Notes under the pieces: generated by a model
What the model was told of the DNA's origin: nothing
Database searches by the model: none
Seen by the model: the letters and a program-made list of their open reading frames with translations, nothing else
Origin: Candidatus Sulfuritelmatomonas gaucii
Lineage (GTDB): Bacteria > Acidobacteriota > Terriglobia > Terriglobales > Acidobacteriaceae
Assembly (NCBI GenBank): GCA_900290245.1
Contig: OKRB01000057.1
Location: forward strand, 1 to 64,000
DNA length: 64,000 nucleotides
Reading direction: 5' to 3'
Translations under genes and position numbers: made by a program
Shown here: positions 34,173-42,931 of the stretch, piece by piece
Layout of the letters: each line of letters opens with the position of its first letter
Numbering within the stretch: position 1 is the stretch's first letter

Positions 34173-34751
34173 TTAGAAGCTGACCTTGGGCACCTGCTGG
34201 GCGGCCGGGCTGGCTTCAAAGTACGCGCTGTTCTGGTGGTAGCCGGCAATCCCCGCCCAGATATTGTTGGGGAACTGCAGCACAAATGTGTTGTACTCCT
34301 GCAGCGCGTCGTTATAGCGCTTGCGCGCCACGGCAACACGATTCTCGCTACCGGCAAGCTCGTCCTGCAGGCGCATGAACTGGTCGCTGGACCGCAGTTG
34401 TGGGTAATTCTCAGTGAGCAGAAGCAGGCGGCCGATGGCGCCATCCATCTGGTTGTAGGCCGCGATCTTTCCCTGAGGTCCCTGTGCGTTCAGCATCCCG
34501 GCGCGCGCATTGGCGATGTCGCCAAAAACGGTGCTCTCTTCCTTGGTGAATCCCTTCACCGTCTCCACCAGGTTGGGAATCAGGTCAGCGCGCCGCTCCA
34601 TTTGCACATCTACCTCGGACCATGCGGACTTCACCGCCTGGTCTTCGGCCACCATCTGATTCCTTGCGTGGACATAACTCTCGAAGACCATGAAGACGGC
34701 CAAAAGCAGTACGGCCACCACGCCCAGCGTAATTCCAAGTGCCTTGCTCAT
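34173..34751 (-). CDS. lemA: LemA family protein
   Basis: A 192-residue membrane protein: one N-terminal helix (about 5-25), then a long helical domain with the family signature VQMERRADLIPNLVETVKGF and NARAGM. The C-terminal QFPNNIWAGIAGY matches the usual PSNxxA region. ATG 34751 is preferred over 34775 because GGAGAGG lies 8 nt upstream. It sits in an operon behind the TPM-domain gene, a common pairing, probably for envelope maintenance. Confidence 0.88.
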   Translation of the reverse strand: MSKALGITLGVVAVLLLAVFMVFESYVHARNQMVAEDQAVKSAWSEVDVQMERRADLIPNLVETVKGFTKEESTVFGDIANARAGMLNAQGPQGKIAAYNQMDGAIGRLLLLTENYPQLRSSDQFMRLQDELAGSENRVAVARKRYNDALQEYNTFVLQFPNNIWAGIAGYHQNSAYFEASPAAQQVPKVSF

Positions 34752-34778
34752 ATGGTTCGCCTCTCCTCCACTCAAAAA

Positions 34779-34889
34779 CAGCTATCAGCTATCAGCCGTC
34801 AGCTTTCAGCTTGTGTCCCTTGGCTTTGACGATACAGCTTTCCACAGGGTAACGAGCTGAAAGCTGAGAGCTGAAGGCTGAAAGCTGAA
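34779..34889. repeat. Inverted pair of CAGCTTTCAGC-type repeats
   Basis: 34779-34812 (CAGCTATCAGCTATCAGC and on) and 34854-34889 (GAGCTGAAAGCTGAGAGC and on) are inverted copies of the dispersed repeat family. They occupy the gap between the TPM gene and lemA and would fold into a long hairpin in the mRNA. Confidence 0.65.
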
Positions 34890-34892
34890 TCA

Positions 34893-35720
34893 TCACCAGC
34901 TTCCTCCGGCGCCGCCTCCGCCAAAACCACCGCCGCCAAAGCCGCCGAATCCTCCGCCTCCGCCAAAACCACCCCCGCCAAAGCCACCGCCGCCGTAACC
35001 GCCGCGGCCCCTGCCGGCAATTCCACCCGTCATCAAACCCAGGCCCCAGGCGCCAAACAGTCCCCAGCTGCCGAAAACGCGCAGCAGGTAGAGGATGATA
35101 AAGATCGCAACCACGATGAACTTGAGCAAGCTGACCCACGTGGGGCGCTGCGCGTTCTGCGGAACGTGCTCATTGTCCGGTGCCGACTGATCCTGCAGGG
35201 TGACGTTGGCGTCTGCGGCGATCACCTGGGCAATTTCGCCCACCGCCAGCGTCATGGCGCCGTCGTAGTCGCCGGCTTTCAGGTCCGGAACCATCTCGCG
35301 GCCAATGTCGCCGATCTTGCCATCGGGCAGGATGCCTTCAAGCCCGTAGCCAACCTCGATGCGGTATTTGTGGTCAGCAACAGCCAGCAGCACCAGCACA
35401 CCGCGATCGGAGCCCTTGCGGCCCATCTTCCACTTGGTTTCGAGGTCGTTCGCGTAGTCGTCCGCGGTGTCGCCGGCGAGGTCGTGCACAGTGACCACGG
35501 CGACCTGTGCTTTGGCAGCGGAGTGGTCGAGCTGCTGGCAGATGGAGTCAAGCCGTGCAACCGCCTCGGGCGAGAGCACATGGGCGAAGTCGTTAACGTA
35601 GTCGGTGGGCTGGGGAAGGCTGGCGACGCTTTGCGCATGCGTCGAATGACCCGCAAGCGCCAAAGAGGCCGCCAAAAGCAGCCACAAAAAGGGTCGGCAA
35701 ACCGAAGAAGCGCCTTCCAT
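34893..35720 (-). CDS. TPM-domain protein with glycine-rich tail
   Basis: A 275-residue YgcG-like protein. Signal peptide about 1-30 (ending STHAQ), TPM domain about 38-165 (YVNDFAHVLSPEAVARLD, GVLVLLAVADHKYRIEVGYGLEG), a membrane helix about 195-215 and a glycine-rich tail of about 50 residues made of GGGGFG units. Membrane topology puts the TPM domain outside. Related proteins have been proposed to act as phosphatases or membrane-quality partners. It is transcribed with lemA. Confidence 0.85.
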   Translation of the reverse strand: MEGASSVCRPFLWLLLAASLALAGHSTHAQSVASLPQPTDYVNDFAHVLSPEAVARLDSICQQLDHSAAKAQVAVVTVHDLAGDTADDYANDLETKWKMGRKGSDRGVLVLLAVADHKYRIEVGYGLEGILPDGKIGDIGREMVPDLKAGDYDGAMTLAVGEIAQVIAADANVTLQDQSAPDNEHVPQNAQRPTWVSLLKFIVVAIFIILYLLRVFGSWGLFGAWGLGLMTGGIAGRGRGGYGGGGFGGGGFGGGGGFGGFGGGGFGGGGAGGSW

Positions 35721-35773
35721 CTCGTTTAATTGTACGCGGGCGGCATGGACGGGGTTCCCGCTTGTGCAGGCTC

Positions 35774-35779
35774 TACACT
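35774..35779 (+). promoter_or_regulatory. -10 box, very short leader
   Basis: TACACT, 9 nt before the ATG at 35789. Confidence 0.5.
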
Positions 35780-35788
35780 TAGATAGAA

Positions 35789-37882
35789 ATGAGCGAAATC
35801 CAGCTTCCCTCGCCCCCAGTTGCTCGAAAAGAACACAAGGAAACCGCCTTGCACGGCGTCGCGCTTATCGATGATTACGCCTGGCTGCGCGACAAGGAGA
35901 GTCCGGACGTCACGGCTTATCTTGAGGCTGAGAATGCCTATGCCGACGCAGTAATGGCGCCGCTGGTCGGTCTGCGCGAAGAGCTTTACCAGGAGATGCT
36001 CAGCCACATCAAGCAGACTGACATCTCGGTTCCCTACCGCGATGGCGACTGGTGGTACTACAGCCGCACCGAGGAGGGGTTGCAGTACGGGATCTTTTGC
36101 AGGAAGCGCGGAACTGTGGCGGGGCCCAGCGCCGATGCGGCCGAAGAAGTGCTGCTCGACGGGAACGTGCTGGCGCAGGGGCATGCGTTTTTTTCGATCG
36201 GCGCTACCGATATTACCGACGACGGCCGTTGGCTTGCTTACACCACCGATACCAAAGGCTTCAGGCAGTACACGCTGCGCATCAAGGATCTGGCAAACGG
36301 CGAGACGCTGCCCGGCGAAGTGGAGCGCGTGGGGTCGGTGGCATGGGCGGCAGATGACCGGACGATGTTTTACACGGTGGAGGATGAGCAGCAGAAGCGA
36401 CAATACCAGCTTTGGCGGCACACGCTTGGCACAGAGCACGCGAAGGACGTGCTGGTGTATCAGGAAGACGACGAGAGGTTCAATATCGCGGCCGGGCGCA
36501 CACGTGATGGCAAGTACCTGGTCATGGAGTCGGCGAGTCACATCACGAGCGAGGCGCGGGTTTTGCGGGCGGACGATCCGGCGGGCGGCTTTGCGGTGAT
36601 TGCGCCGCGCGAGGACGAGCACGAATACTCGATCGACCACCGCAATGGGCTGTGGTTTATCCGAACCAACGATCGGGGAAGGAACTTCCGGCTGGTGACG
36701 GCGCCGGTGGCGATGCCGGGCCGGGAAAACTGGACCGAGCTGGTGCCGCATCGTGACGCGGTGATGCTGGAAGATGTGGATCTCTTTGCCGGATTCTTCA
36801 TCGCCTGCGAGCGCGAAGACGGGTTGCCGCGACTGCGGCTCTGGAAGTTTGCGGGCGATGGGTCCGAAGCGGCGCTGTCTGGCGAAATTGCATTTCCTGA
36901 GCCCGCTTACAGCGCCTACCCGCACGTCAATCGTATCTTCGAGACTACGACGTTTCGCTACGCCTACCAGTCGCTGGTGACGCCGAGCTCAGTGTATGAG
37001 TACGACGTTTCGACGGGCGCATCGACGCTGCTGAAACAGCTCGAAATTCCCGGCAGATTCGACCGGACGCTTTACGCGAGCGAGCGGATTCATGCGAAGG
37101 CGCCGGATGGGGTTGATGTGCCTGTGTCGATCGTGTATCGCAAGGACACATTCGCCAAGGGCGAGCCGGGCCGGAACCCGCTCTACGTTTATGGCTACGG
37201 CTCGTATGGGTATTCGCTGCCGCTCGGATTCAGTTCGAACCGGCTGAGCCTACTCGATCGTGGAGTGGTGATGGCCTACGCGCATATTCGCGGCGGGGGC
37301 GATCTGGGCAAGCCGTGGCACGATGCCGGCAAGATGCTGGTGAAGCGCAACACGTTTACTGATTTCATTGCGTGTGTGGAAGAGCTGATCGACCGCGGGT
37401 ACGGGAACCCCCGGCGCGTCGCGATCGAGGGCGGGTCGGCGGGAGGGCTGCTGATGGGCGCGGTGGCAAATATGCGACCGGAGCTGTTTCGCGCCGTGTT
37501 GTACCACGTGCCGTTCGTGGACGTTATGAATACGATGCTCGACGCTTCCCTGCCCCTGACCGTTCCTGAGTACGAAGAGTGGGGCGACCCGAACGAGGAA
37601 GAATACTTCCGCGTGATGCTGAGTTACTCGCCATACGACAATTTGCGCGCGGCGAACTACCCGGCAATACTGGTGAAAACCAGCCTGCACGACAGCCAGG
37701 TGATGTACTGGGAGCCGGCAAAGTACGTGGCGAAGCTGCGCACGCTCAAGACGGACACGAATCCGCTGCTGCTGGTGACAAACATGCAGGCAGGGCACGG
37801 CGGCGCAAGCGGACGCTATGACTATTTGAAAGAGATTGCGATGGATTACGCGTTTCTGCTCCGCGAGTTGGGGATCCTGTAA
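35789..37882 (+). CDS. ptrB: Oligopeptidase B (S9A serine peptidase)
   Basis: A 697-residue prolyl-oligopeptidase-family enzyme that cleaves small peptides after Lys or Arg. The N-terminal beta-propeller region (about 70-400) precedes an alpha/beta hydrolase domain. The nucleophile is Ser550 in EGGSAGGL, the acid Asp lies in SLHDSQVMYW and the base His in QAGHGGASGR. There is no signal peptide, as expected for cytoplasmic OpdB. TACACT 9 nt upstream gives an almost leaderless mRNA. Monocistronic, divergent from the TPM gene. Confidence 0.9.
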   Translation: MSEIQLPSPPVARKEHKETALHGVALIDDYAWLRDKESPDVTAYLEAENAYADAVMAPLVGLREELYQEMLSHIKQTDISVPYRDGDWWYYSRTEEGLQYGIFCRKRGTVAGPSADAAEEVLLDGNVLAQGHAFFSIGATDITDDGRWLAYTTDTKGFRQYTLRIKDLANGETLPGEVERVGSVAWAADDRTMFYTVEDEQQKRQYQLWRHTLGTEHAKDVLVYQEDDERFNIAAGRTRDGKYLVMESASHITSEARVLRADDPAGGFAVIAPREDEHEYSIDHRNGLWFIRTNDRGRNFRLVTAPVAMPGRENWTELVPHRDAVMLEDVDLFAGFFIACEREDGLPRLRLWKFAGDGSEAALSGEIAFPEPAYSAYPHVNRIFETTTFRYAYQSLVTPSSVYEYDVSTGASTLLKQLEIPGRFDRTLYASERIHAKAPDGVDVPVSIVYRKDTFAKGEPGRNPLYVYGYGSYGYSLPLGFSSNRLSLLDRGVVMAYAHIRGGGDLGKPWHDAGKMLVKRNTFTDFIACVEELIDRGYGNPRRVAIEGGSAGGLLMGAVANMRPELFRAVLYHVPFVDVMNTMLDASLPLTVPEYEEWGDPNEEEYFRVMLSYSPYDNLRAANYPAILVKTSLHDSQVMYWEPAKYVAKLRTLKTDTNPLLLVTNMQAGHGGASGRYDYLKEIAMDYAFLLRELGIL

Positions 37883-37903
37883 CCGCCTGCGCTAATCAGC
37901 GGC

Positions 37904-38854
37904 CTAATTGCCGCCCTTCAAATCCGCCAGCGTCTTCTCCAAACTCGCCGCGTCTTCCACGTTCAGCGACTTGAGCGACGGATCGATCTGCTTGAGCAGG
38001 CCGCAGAGGACTTTGCCGGGTCCGACTTCGACGAACACGTCTGCGCCGGCGCTCTTCAGCGATTGCATGCAATCGACCCACCGCACTGCGCCGGTTACCT
38101 GATGAATGAGCGCATCGCGCGTGGCTTCGGCAGTCGTGACCAGAGCGCCGGTGACGTTAGCAGCGACGGGAATGTGCGGATCGTGCAGCGAAAGGCTGTC
38201 AAGCACACGCGCCACCTCTTCCTGGGCCGGCTGCATTAGCGCGCAATGGAAAGGTGCGCTCACGGGAAGCATGACGGTACGACGCGCGCCTTTGGCCTTG
38301 CACATCGCGGCGGCTTTTTCCACGGCTGCTGCCGCCCCGGAGATTACGATCTGGCCAGGCGAATTGAGGTTTGCCGCCTGCACCACAAGCCCGGTCTCGC
38401 GCGCAGCTTCAGCACAGGCCTCGGCCACTTGCGCCGCGTCGAGAGCAAGCACCGCGGCCATGGCTCCCTCGCCCGCTGGAACGGCCTTTTGCATGGCCGA
38501 TCCGCGCGCTTTGACTGCGCGGACTGCATCGGCGAACGAGAGCGTTCCGGCGATCACATGCGCAGACCACTCACCGAGTGAATGACCGGCGGCAAGCGCC
38601 AGCTCAATTCCGTGTTCGGCAAAGACGCGCGCGGCGGCGACGCTGACCGTCATAATGGCGGGCTGCGTGTTTTCAGTCAGCCGCAGCGTCTCTTCAGGCC
38701 CCTCGAAGCAAAGCCGCGAGAGCGAAAATTCGAGCGCTGCGTCGGCCTCGGCGAAGGTTTGCGCGCCAATGGGAAACCGTTCGGCGAGCTCGCGTCCCAT
38801 GCCAACGGCCTGCGAACCCTGCCCGGGAAAAAGAAAGGCAATTTTGTTGGACAT
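37904..38854 (-). CDS. fabD: Malonyl-CoA:ACP transacylase
   Basis: A 316-residue enzyme that loads malonate onto acyl carrier protein. The N-terminal FPGQGSQ, the nucleophile Ser92 in AGHSLGEWSAH (Trp in place of the more usual Tyr) and the His in SAPFHCALM are present. It is separate from any other fab gene here. TAGAAT lies 9 nt before the ATG. It is last in a minus-strand cluster after the methyltransferase gene. Confidence 0.93.
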   Translation of the reverse strand: MSNKIAFLFPGQGSQAVGMGRELAERFPIGAQTFAEADAALEFSLSRLCFEGPEETLRLTENTQPAIMTVSVAAARVFAEHGIELALAAGHSLGEWSAHVIAGTLSFADAVRAVKARGSAMQKAVPAGEGAMAAVLALDAAQVAEACAEAARETGLVVQAANLNSPGQIVISGAAAAVEKAAAMCKAKGARRTVMLPVSAPFHCALMQPAQEEVARVLDSLSLHDPHIPVAANVTGALVTTAEATRDALIHQVTGAVRWVDCMQSLKSAGADVFVEVGPGKVLCGLLKQIDPSLKSLNVEDAASLEKTLADLKGGN

Positions 38855-38863
38855 TTCTTTACG

Positions 38864-38869
38864 ATTCTA
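38864..38869 (-). promoter_or_regulatory. -10 box, very short leader
   Basis: TAGAAT on the minus strand, 9 nt before the fabD ATG at 38854. Confidence 0.45.
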
Positions 38870-39550
38870 GCGCGCCGGCTCAGAACGGTTCATCTCGCTG
38901 CCCGGTTCCAGCTTGCGCGCAAGAATATACGCCCGCCTGCTTTGGTATTCGACATCCGGAGCATAGGGTTCGCGCTCCAGCATTTCATCAATTGCAAACC
39001 CCGCCTGCCGGAGCAACTCAAGAATCTTGAGGGGCGGATGGTGAATAAACTCCATCGAGATGGGCCGGCCCCACAGCTCTGCCGGGCGAAGAACTTCATT
39101 GCCGATGTGAAACGCCAGGAGGAGCAGACCTCCCGGTTGAAGGACTCGATACATCTCGGCAAAGACAACGGGAAGGGACTCCAACGGAAAATTCACGATG
39201 GAGTAGAACGAAACAATTCCAGCCAGGCTTTGGCCGGGAAGCGGCAGTGCCAGCATGTCTCCGATGCGAAAGTCGATGTCGGGGTTGAGCCCCCGCGCTT
39301 CTTCGACCATCCCCGGTGAAAGGTCGAGTCCAAATATTCCCGCGCCAAGATCGCGCAGGAAACGGGAAACATGACCGGGCCCACAACCCAATTCGCACAC
39401 GCCGCCCCGCCGCGATATTGCCGCGGCAAAACGAGCGAGCAGCTCACAGTCAAATGGCTTGGCGGCGAGCTCATTGCCGATGTTGACCGCATAGTCGTGT
39501 GCAATCAGGTCGTAATCGCCGCGAATGATCCTGAGACGATCGGCGTCCAT
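38867..39550 (-). CDS. Class I SAM-dependent methyltransferase
   Basis: A 227-residue methyltransferase. Motif I is VCELGCGPGHVSRF, then GLDLSPGMVEEAR and RIGDMLALPL. The YDLIAHDYA N-terminus is typical of small-molecule methyltransferases. ATG 39550 is chosen; the frame opens with a TTG at 39571 inside the rhomboid gene. It lies 11 nt downstream of the rhomboid stop and is probably co-transcribed with it. The substrate is unknown. Confidence 0.8.
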   Translation of the reverse strand: MDADRLRIIRGDYDLIAHDYAVNIGNELAAKPFDCELLARFAAAISRRGGVCELGCGPGHVSRFLRDLGAGIFGLDLSPGMVEEARGLNPDIDFRIGDMLALPLPGQSLAGIVSFYSIVNFPLESLPVVFAEMYRVLQPGGLLLLAFHIGNEVLRPAELWGRPISMEFIHHPPLKILELLRQAGFAIDEMLEREPYAPDVEYQSRRAYILARKLEPGSEMNRSEPAR

Positions 39551-39561
39551 CCGGGAAGCCT

Positions 39562-40383
39562 TCAGTTCCAACGCTTCTTGTCTTCGGAGTCTTCGTCAAT
39601 GAGCTTGCCCTGGCCGTCAAACTTCACCGTGCGGCCCTGGGAGCGCATGTAGACCTCGAATCTGCGGGCGGCGCGGCGGCGCTTCCAGCGGTAATAGCGG
39701 TTGCGCAATCCGTACCAGCTTTCGCTGAGCAGGAAGGAAGCTCCGCGGCGCGGCGCCATGCGAACGAATGCCATGCCCCCCAGCGCTCCGCCGAGCTGCG
39801 CAAAAGCATACATGCGCTCCTGGCCAAAGAGCATGGCAATGGCGACGAGAGCATAGATGATGACGAGATAGCGCGCCTTGATGCCGATAGGCAGGGGAAA
39901 AAGCATGAACTGCACATCGCCATGGAGCAGACCGATGGCCGCCAGCAGCCCGAAGATTCCGCCGAAGCAGCCGTAGAGTGGAGAAGGCGCACCAAGGAGC
40001 GACGGCGCCAGGGTGATTGCGATCGCATAGAGAGCCAGGGCCGCGGCTGCGGTGACCAGCAAAGAAACGATGTAGAGGCTCATCACCCAGTTGGCATTGT
40101 GATAGCTTTCGAGGAACCCGGCAAGGAACCATAAGGAAAGCAGTTCAAACAATGTGCCCAGCAGCCCGGGGTGGACCAGGCTATATGTGATCGGCTGCCA
40201 GAGGTATCCGTGCAGGAACACGAGGGGATCGAAGGCCAAGGCGCCGGCAATGTGCTGCGCGGAGGAGGAAGCCAGGTTGCCAATCAGCAGCGCAAAATAG
40301 GCGGCCAGGTTGATGAGAATCAACCGGCGCGTGGCTCCGCGAAGGTCAGGGAAGGCGAGCATGCTGGAGCCGAATCGAGCCAT
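39562..40383 (-). CDS. Rhomboid-fold protein without catalytic residues
   Basis: A 273-residue membrane protein with about six helices and a basic C-terminal tail. Rhomboid features are clear: WQPITYSLVHPG in the L1 region, then FGGIFGLLAAIG. Where an active rhomboid has GASG, this one has GCFG (138-141), so the catalytic Ser is Phe. The His of the last core helix is Gln196 in AQLGGALGG. It cannot work by the known Ser-His dyad and is probably a pseudoprotease, like iRhoms or derlins, unless Cys139 compensates. ATG 40383 starts the protein. Confidence 0.82.
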   Translation of the reverse strand: MARFGSSMLAFPDLRGATRRLILINLAAYFALLIGNLASSSAQHIAGALAFDPLVFLHGYLWQPITYSLVHPGLLGTLFELLSLWFLAGFLESYHNANWVMSLYIVSLLVTAAAALALYAIAITLAPSLLGAPSPLYGCFGGIFGLLAAIGLLHGDVQFMLFPLPIGIKARYLVIIYALVAIAMLFGQERMYAFAQLGGALGGMAFVRMAPRRGASFLLSESWYGLRNRYYRWKRRRAARRFEVYMRSQGRTVKFDGQGKLIDEDSEDKKRWN

Positions 40384-40675
40384 CGTATTCAACAGGGTAA
40401 ACGTTCATGCGGGCTGGTGTCATCGAACTCCGGGATTTCCTGCCTGCCAGTGTTGGGCGGCGGCACAGAAACTGTGACATCGGCCAACGCAAGAGTCCGA
40501 AATCGCATCTTTTGGCCCAAGTGAAAGGCCGACGGCCCGCAGTGGGAAAGCGGCCCTGGAACCGGCGCAACCCCTCTTGACCGGAGGGTGGGTTGTCACT
40601 AAAACTAGCGATGGTTGTCGAAAGCGGTATCTTTTTCCCGCAATGTGATTACGATTAGAAAGTGAGGAGGCTGCT

Positions 40676-40867
40676 ATGCCCAGCTGCCCTGAATGCGAAA
40701 GCGACCTGGACATTGAAGTCGACGAAGTGGAAGAAGGCGACATCGTCGCCTGCGAAGACTGCGGATCGGAGTTCGAAGTGGTGGGCGTTGAGCCGCTGGA
40801 ACTGGTGCGAGTAGAAGAAGATCTGGAAGAGGAAGAAGAGCCTTTCGAAGAAGACGAGGAGGAATAA
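40676..40867 (+). CDS. lysW: LysW-like amino-group carrier protein
   Basis: A 63-residue acidic protein. Two CxxC pairs (Cys4/7, Cys26/29) form a zinc site and the second half is almost all Glu and Asp, ending in Glu. In LysW the terminal Glu carries the lysine or arginine intermediate, usually in an EDWGE tail; here the tail is EEDEEE. No lysX, lysZ, lysY or lysJ gene is in the window. AGGAGG lies 7-8 nt upstream. The name is by similarity; the function here may differ. Confidence 0.75.
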   Translation: MPSCPECESDLDIEVDEVEEGDIVACEDCGSEFEVVGVEPLELVRVEEDLEEEEEPFEEDEEE

Positions 40868-40869
40868 GA

Positions 40870-41244
40870 ATGAGCCGAGCTAGCTGGATGGCTGCTGGCT
40901 TTTTGGGGGGATTGGCATTGGTTGCGGTTTCCGGCGGTCCGCGCAATTCGCTGTTCGTTCCCGCCGCCGTGGCCCAGAACATGGGCATGCGCACAGTTTC
41001 GGGCACCGTTCTGAACGCGGACTCACAGGCCGTCAGCGGTGCAACCGTTTTCCTCAAGAACGAGAAGACCAAGACCATCAGAAGCTATGATTCAACGGCC
41101 GATGGTCATTTCCATTTCTCGCAGGTCGACATGAGCGTGGATTTCGATCTTTGGGCTGAGAAGGACGGCAAGAAGAGCGCGACAAAAACAGTGAGTTCGT
41201 GGGATGCACGCAAGGATTTCATTTCGGATCTGAAGCTGAAGTAG
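40870..41244 (+). CDS. Exported carboxypeptidase-regulatory-like protein
   Basis: A 124-residue protein with a signal peptide (about 1-35, ending AVAQN) and one CarboxypepD_reg-like beta sandwich (VSGTVLNADSQAVSGATVFL). It begins 2 nt after the lysW-like stop, so the two genes are an operon. It resembles the N-terminal domain of the TonB receptors in this genome without the barrel. Function unknown. Confidence 0.75.
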   Translation: MSRASWMAAGFLGGLALVAVSGGPRNSLFVPAAVAQNMGMRTVSGTVLNADSQAVSGATVFLKNEKTKTIRSYDSTADGHFHFSQVDMSVDFDLWAEKDGKKSATKTVSSWDARKDFISDLKLK

Positions 41245-41310
41245 GCTCACGCGTGCCGAATTTGGGGCGGGAGGGGATGCGATTCGAGGCAGGCCAGCTG
41301 CTGCCCTGCT

Positions 41311-42786
41311 TCATCCTTCCAGCTTTTTTACCACCAGGTCATTGAGCAACGCGGGGTGGGCCTGCCCCTTCGATGAGCGCATCACCTGGCCGACGAAGAA
41401 TCCGGCAATTGTCTTTTTGCCCGCGCGATATTGCTCTACCTGCCTGGGGTTGGCCGCAATCACCTCGTCGATCAGCTTTTCAATGGCAGCGGTATCGGTA
41501 ATCTGCTGCGGCTTTTCGCGCTCGTAGACCGGCCCGAAATCCTCGCCCTTCTCAAAACACACGTCAAAGATCTGCTTCATCTGCTTCGAGCTGATTTTGC
41601 CCTCATCGAGCAGATCGGCAGCTTGTACGATGCCGGCCACGGAAACGGGCGACTGATCCAGATGGATCCCAAGCGCCTTCAGGCGCCCGCCCACTTCGTT
41701 CAACAGGATGTTGGCCACACGCCGCGGATTGCGCGCAGTTTTCGCCGCTGCCTCAAAGCGATCGGCAAACTCACGCGAAACGGTGAGCGTGTGCGCATCT
41801 TTCTCGGTCAAGTCATAATCGGCGATCATGCGCTTGCGGCGCGCTTCGGGTAGTTCGGGTAACTTTGCCTTCATCGCGGCAAGAAATTCCGGCGTAAGGA
41901 CGACCGGCGGCAGATCCGGCTCAGGGAAATAACGATAGTCGTGCGCCTGCTCCTTTGAGCGCATGGAGTAGGTGCGGCCCTCGTCCGCGTTGTAGAGGCG
42001 GGTCTCCTGCACCACGTGTCCGCCCGACTCGATCACATCAACCTGGCGCTCGATCTCGTATTCAAGCGCTGCGCGGATGAATTTGAAGCTGTTGACATTC
42101 TTGACTTCGGCCTTGGTGCCGAATTCTTCCTGGCCTCGCGGGCGCACACTCACGTTGGCGTCGCAGCGCAGCGAACCCTCTTCCATGTTGCAGTCGGAGA
42201 CGCCGGTGTAGAGGAGGATATCCTTCAGGCGGGTCAGGTACTCGAAGGCCTCGTCGGGGGTGCGAATGTCGGGCTCACTCACGATCTCGATGAGCGGCGT
42301 GCCGCAGCGGTTCAAGTCGAGATAGGTGTGCGTCGCTGAGTCGGGAAATCCCTCGTGCAAACTCTTGCCCGCGTCCTCTTCCATGTGCAGGCGGGTGATG
42401 CCGATTCGCTTTATCGAGCCGTCGGCCGTTGGAACGTCGATCCAGCCGTGCTCGGCGAGCGGCTTGTCATACTGCGAGATCTGGTAGCCCTTCGGCAGAT
42501 CAGGATAGAAGTAATTCTTTCGCGCGAAGATGGACCGCTCGCGGACTTCGCAGTTCAGAGCCAGCGACGCAAGCGTGGCGAATTCGACAGCCTTGGCGTT
42601 GAGCACCGGCAGCGCGCCAGGCAGTCCCAGGCAGGTGGGGCAGATATTCGTATTCGGTTCCGCGCCGAACCGATTGGCGCAACCGCAGAACGCCTTGGTC
42701 GCGGTAAGCAACTGGACGTGCACTTCGAGACCGATGACGGGTTCGTACCTGGTCAGCACTTCAGGCGAAACTGCAGAGGCGGGCAT
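41311..42786 (-). CDS. gatB: Asp/Glu-tRNA amidotransferase subunit B
   Basis: A 491-residue GatB, which with GatA and GatC converts Glu-tRNA(Gln) or Asp-tRNA(Asn) to the amide. Recognisable features are the N-terminal YEPVIGLEVHVQL, the cysteine pairs CGCANRFG and CPTCLGLPG for zinc, SIFARKNYFYPDLPKGYQ and the C-terminal tail domain ending LLNDLVVKKLEG. gatA and gatC are not in the window. TAGAAT lies exactly 6 nt before the ATG. Confidence 0.95.
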   Translation of the reverse strand: MPASAVSPEVLTRYEPVIGLEVHVQLLTATKAFCGCANRFGAEPNTNICPTCLGLPGALPVLNAKAVEFATLASLALNCEVRERSIFARKNYFYPDLPKGYQISQYDKPLAEHGWIDVPTADGSIKRIGITRLHMEEDAGKSLHEGFPDSATHTYLDLNRCGTPLIEIVSEPDIRTPDEAFEYLTRLKDILLYTGVSDCNMEEGSLRCDANVSVRPRGQEEFGTKAEVKNVNSFKFIRAALEYEIERQVDVIESGGHVVQETRLYNADEGRTYSMRSKEQAHDYRYFPEPDLPPVVLTPEFLAAMKAKLPELPEARRKRMIADYDLTEKDAHTLTVSREFADRFEAAAKTARNPRRVANILLNEVGGRLKALGIHLDQSPVSVAGIVQAADLLDEGKISSKQMKQIFDVCFEKGEDFGPVYEREKPQQITDTAAIEKLIDEVIAANPRQVEQYRAGKKTIAGFFVGQVMRSSKGQAHPALLNDLVVKKLEG

Positions 42787-42792
42787 AAGAAA

Positions 42793-42798
42793 ATTCTA
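42793..42798 (-). promoter_or_regulatory. -10 box, leaderless
   Basis: TAGAAT on the minus strand, 6 nt before the gatB ATG at 42786. Confidence 0.55.
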
Positions 42799-42855
42799 GC
42801 GCGTGATATTTGCCCGGCCATTTGGAGCGGGTGGCTCACATGGGGCGCGATTGCC

Positions 42856-42861
42856 TACAAT
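42856..42861 (+). promoter_or_regulatory. -10 box for the SGNH hydrolase gene
   Basis: TACAAT about 70 nt before the ATG at 42932; divergent from the gatB promoter. Confidence 0.4.
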
Positions 42862-42931
42862 CGGTAGCGCGCACCGGGAAGCCAATTGGCGTACAAGTGC
42901 GCCAGGAAATTCCAAAGAATGGAGTGCCTTG

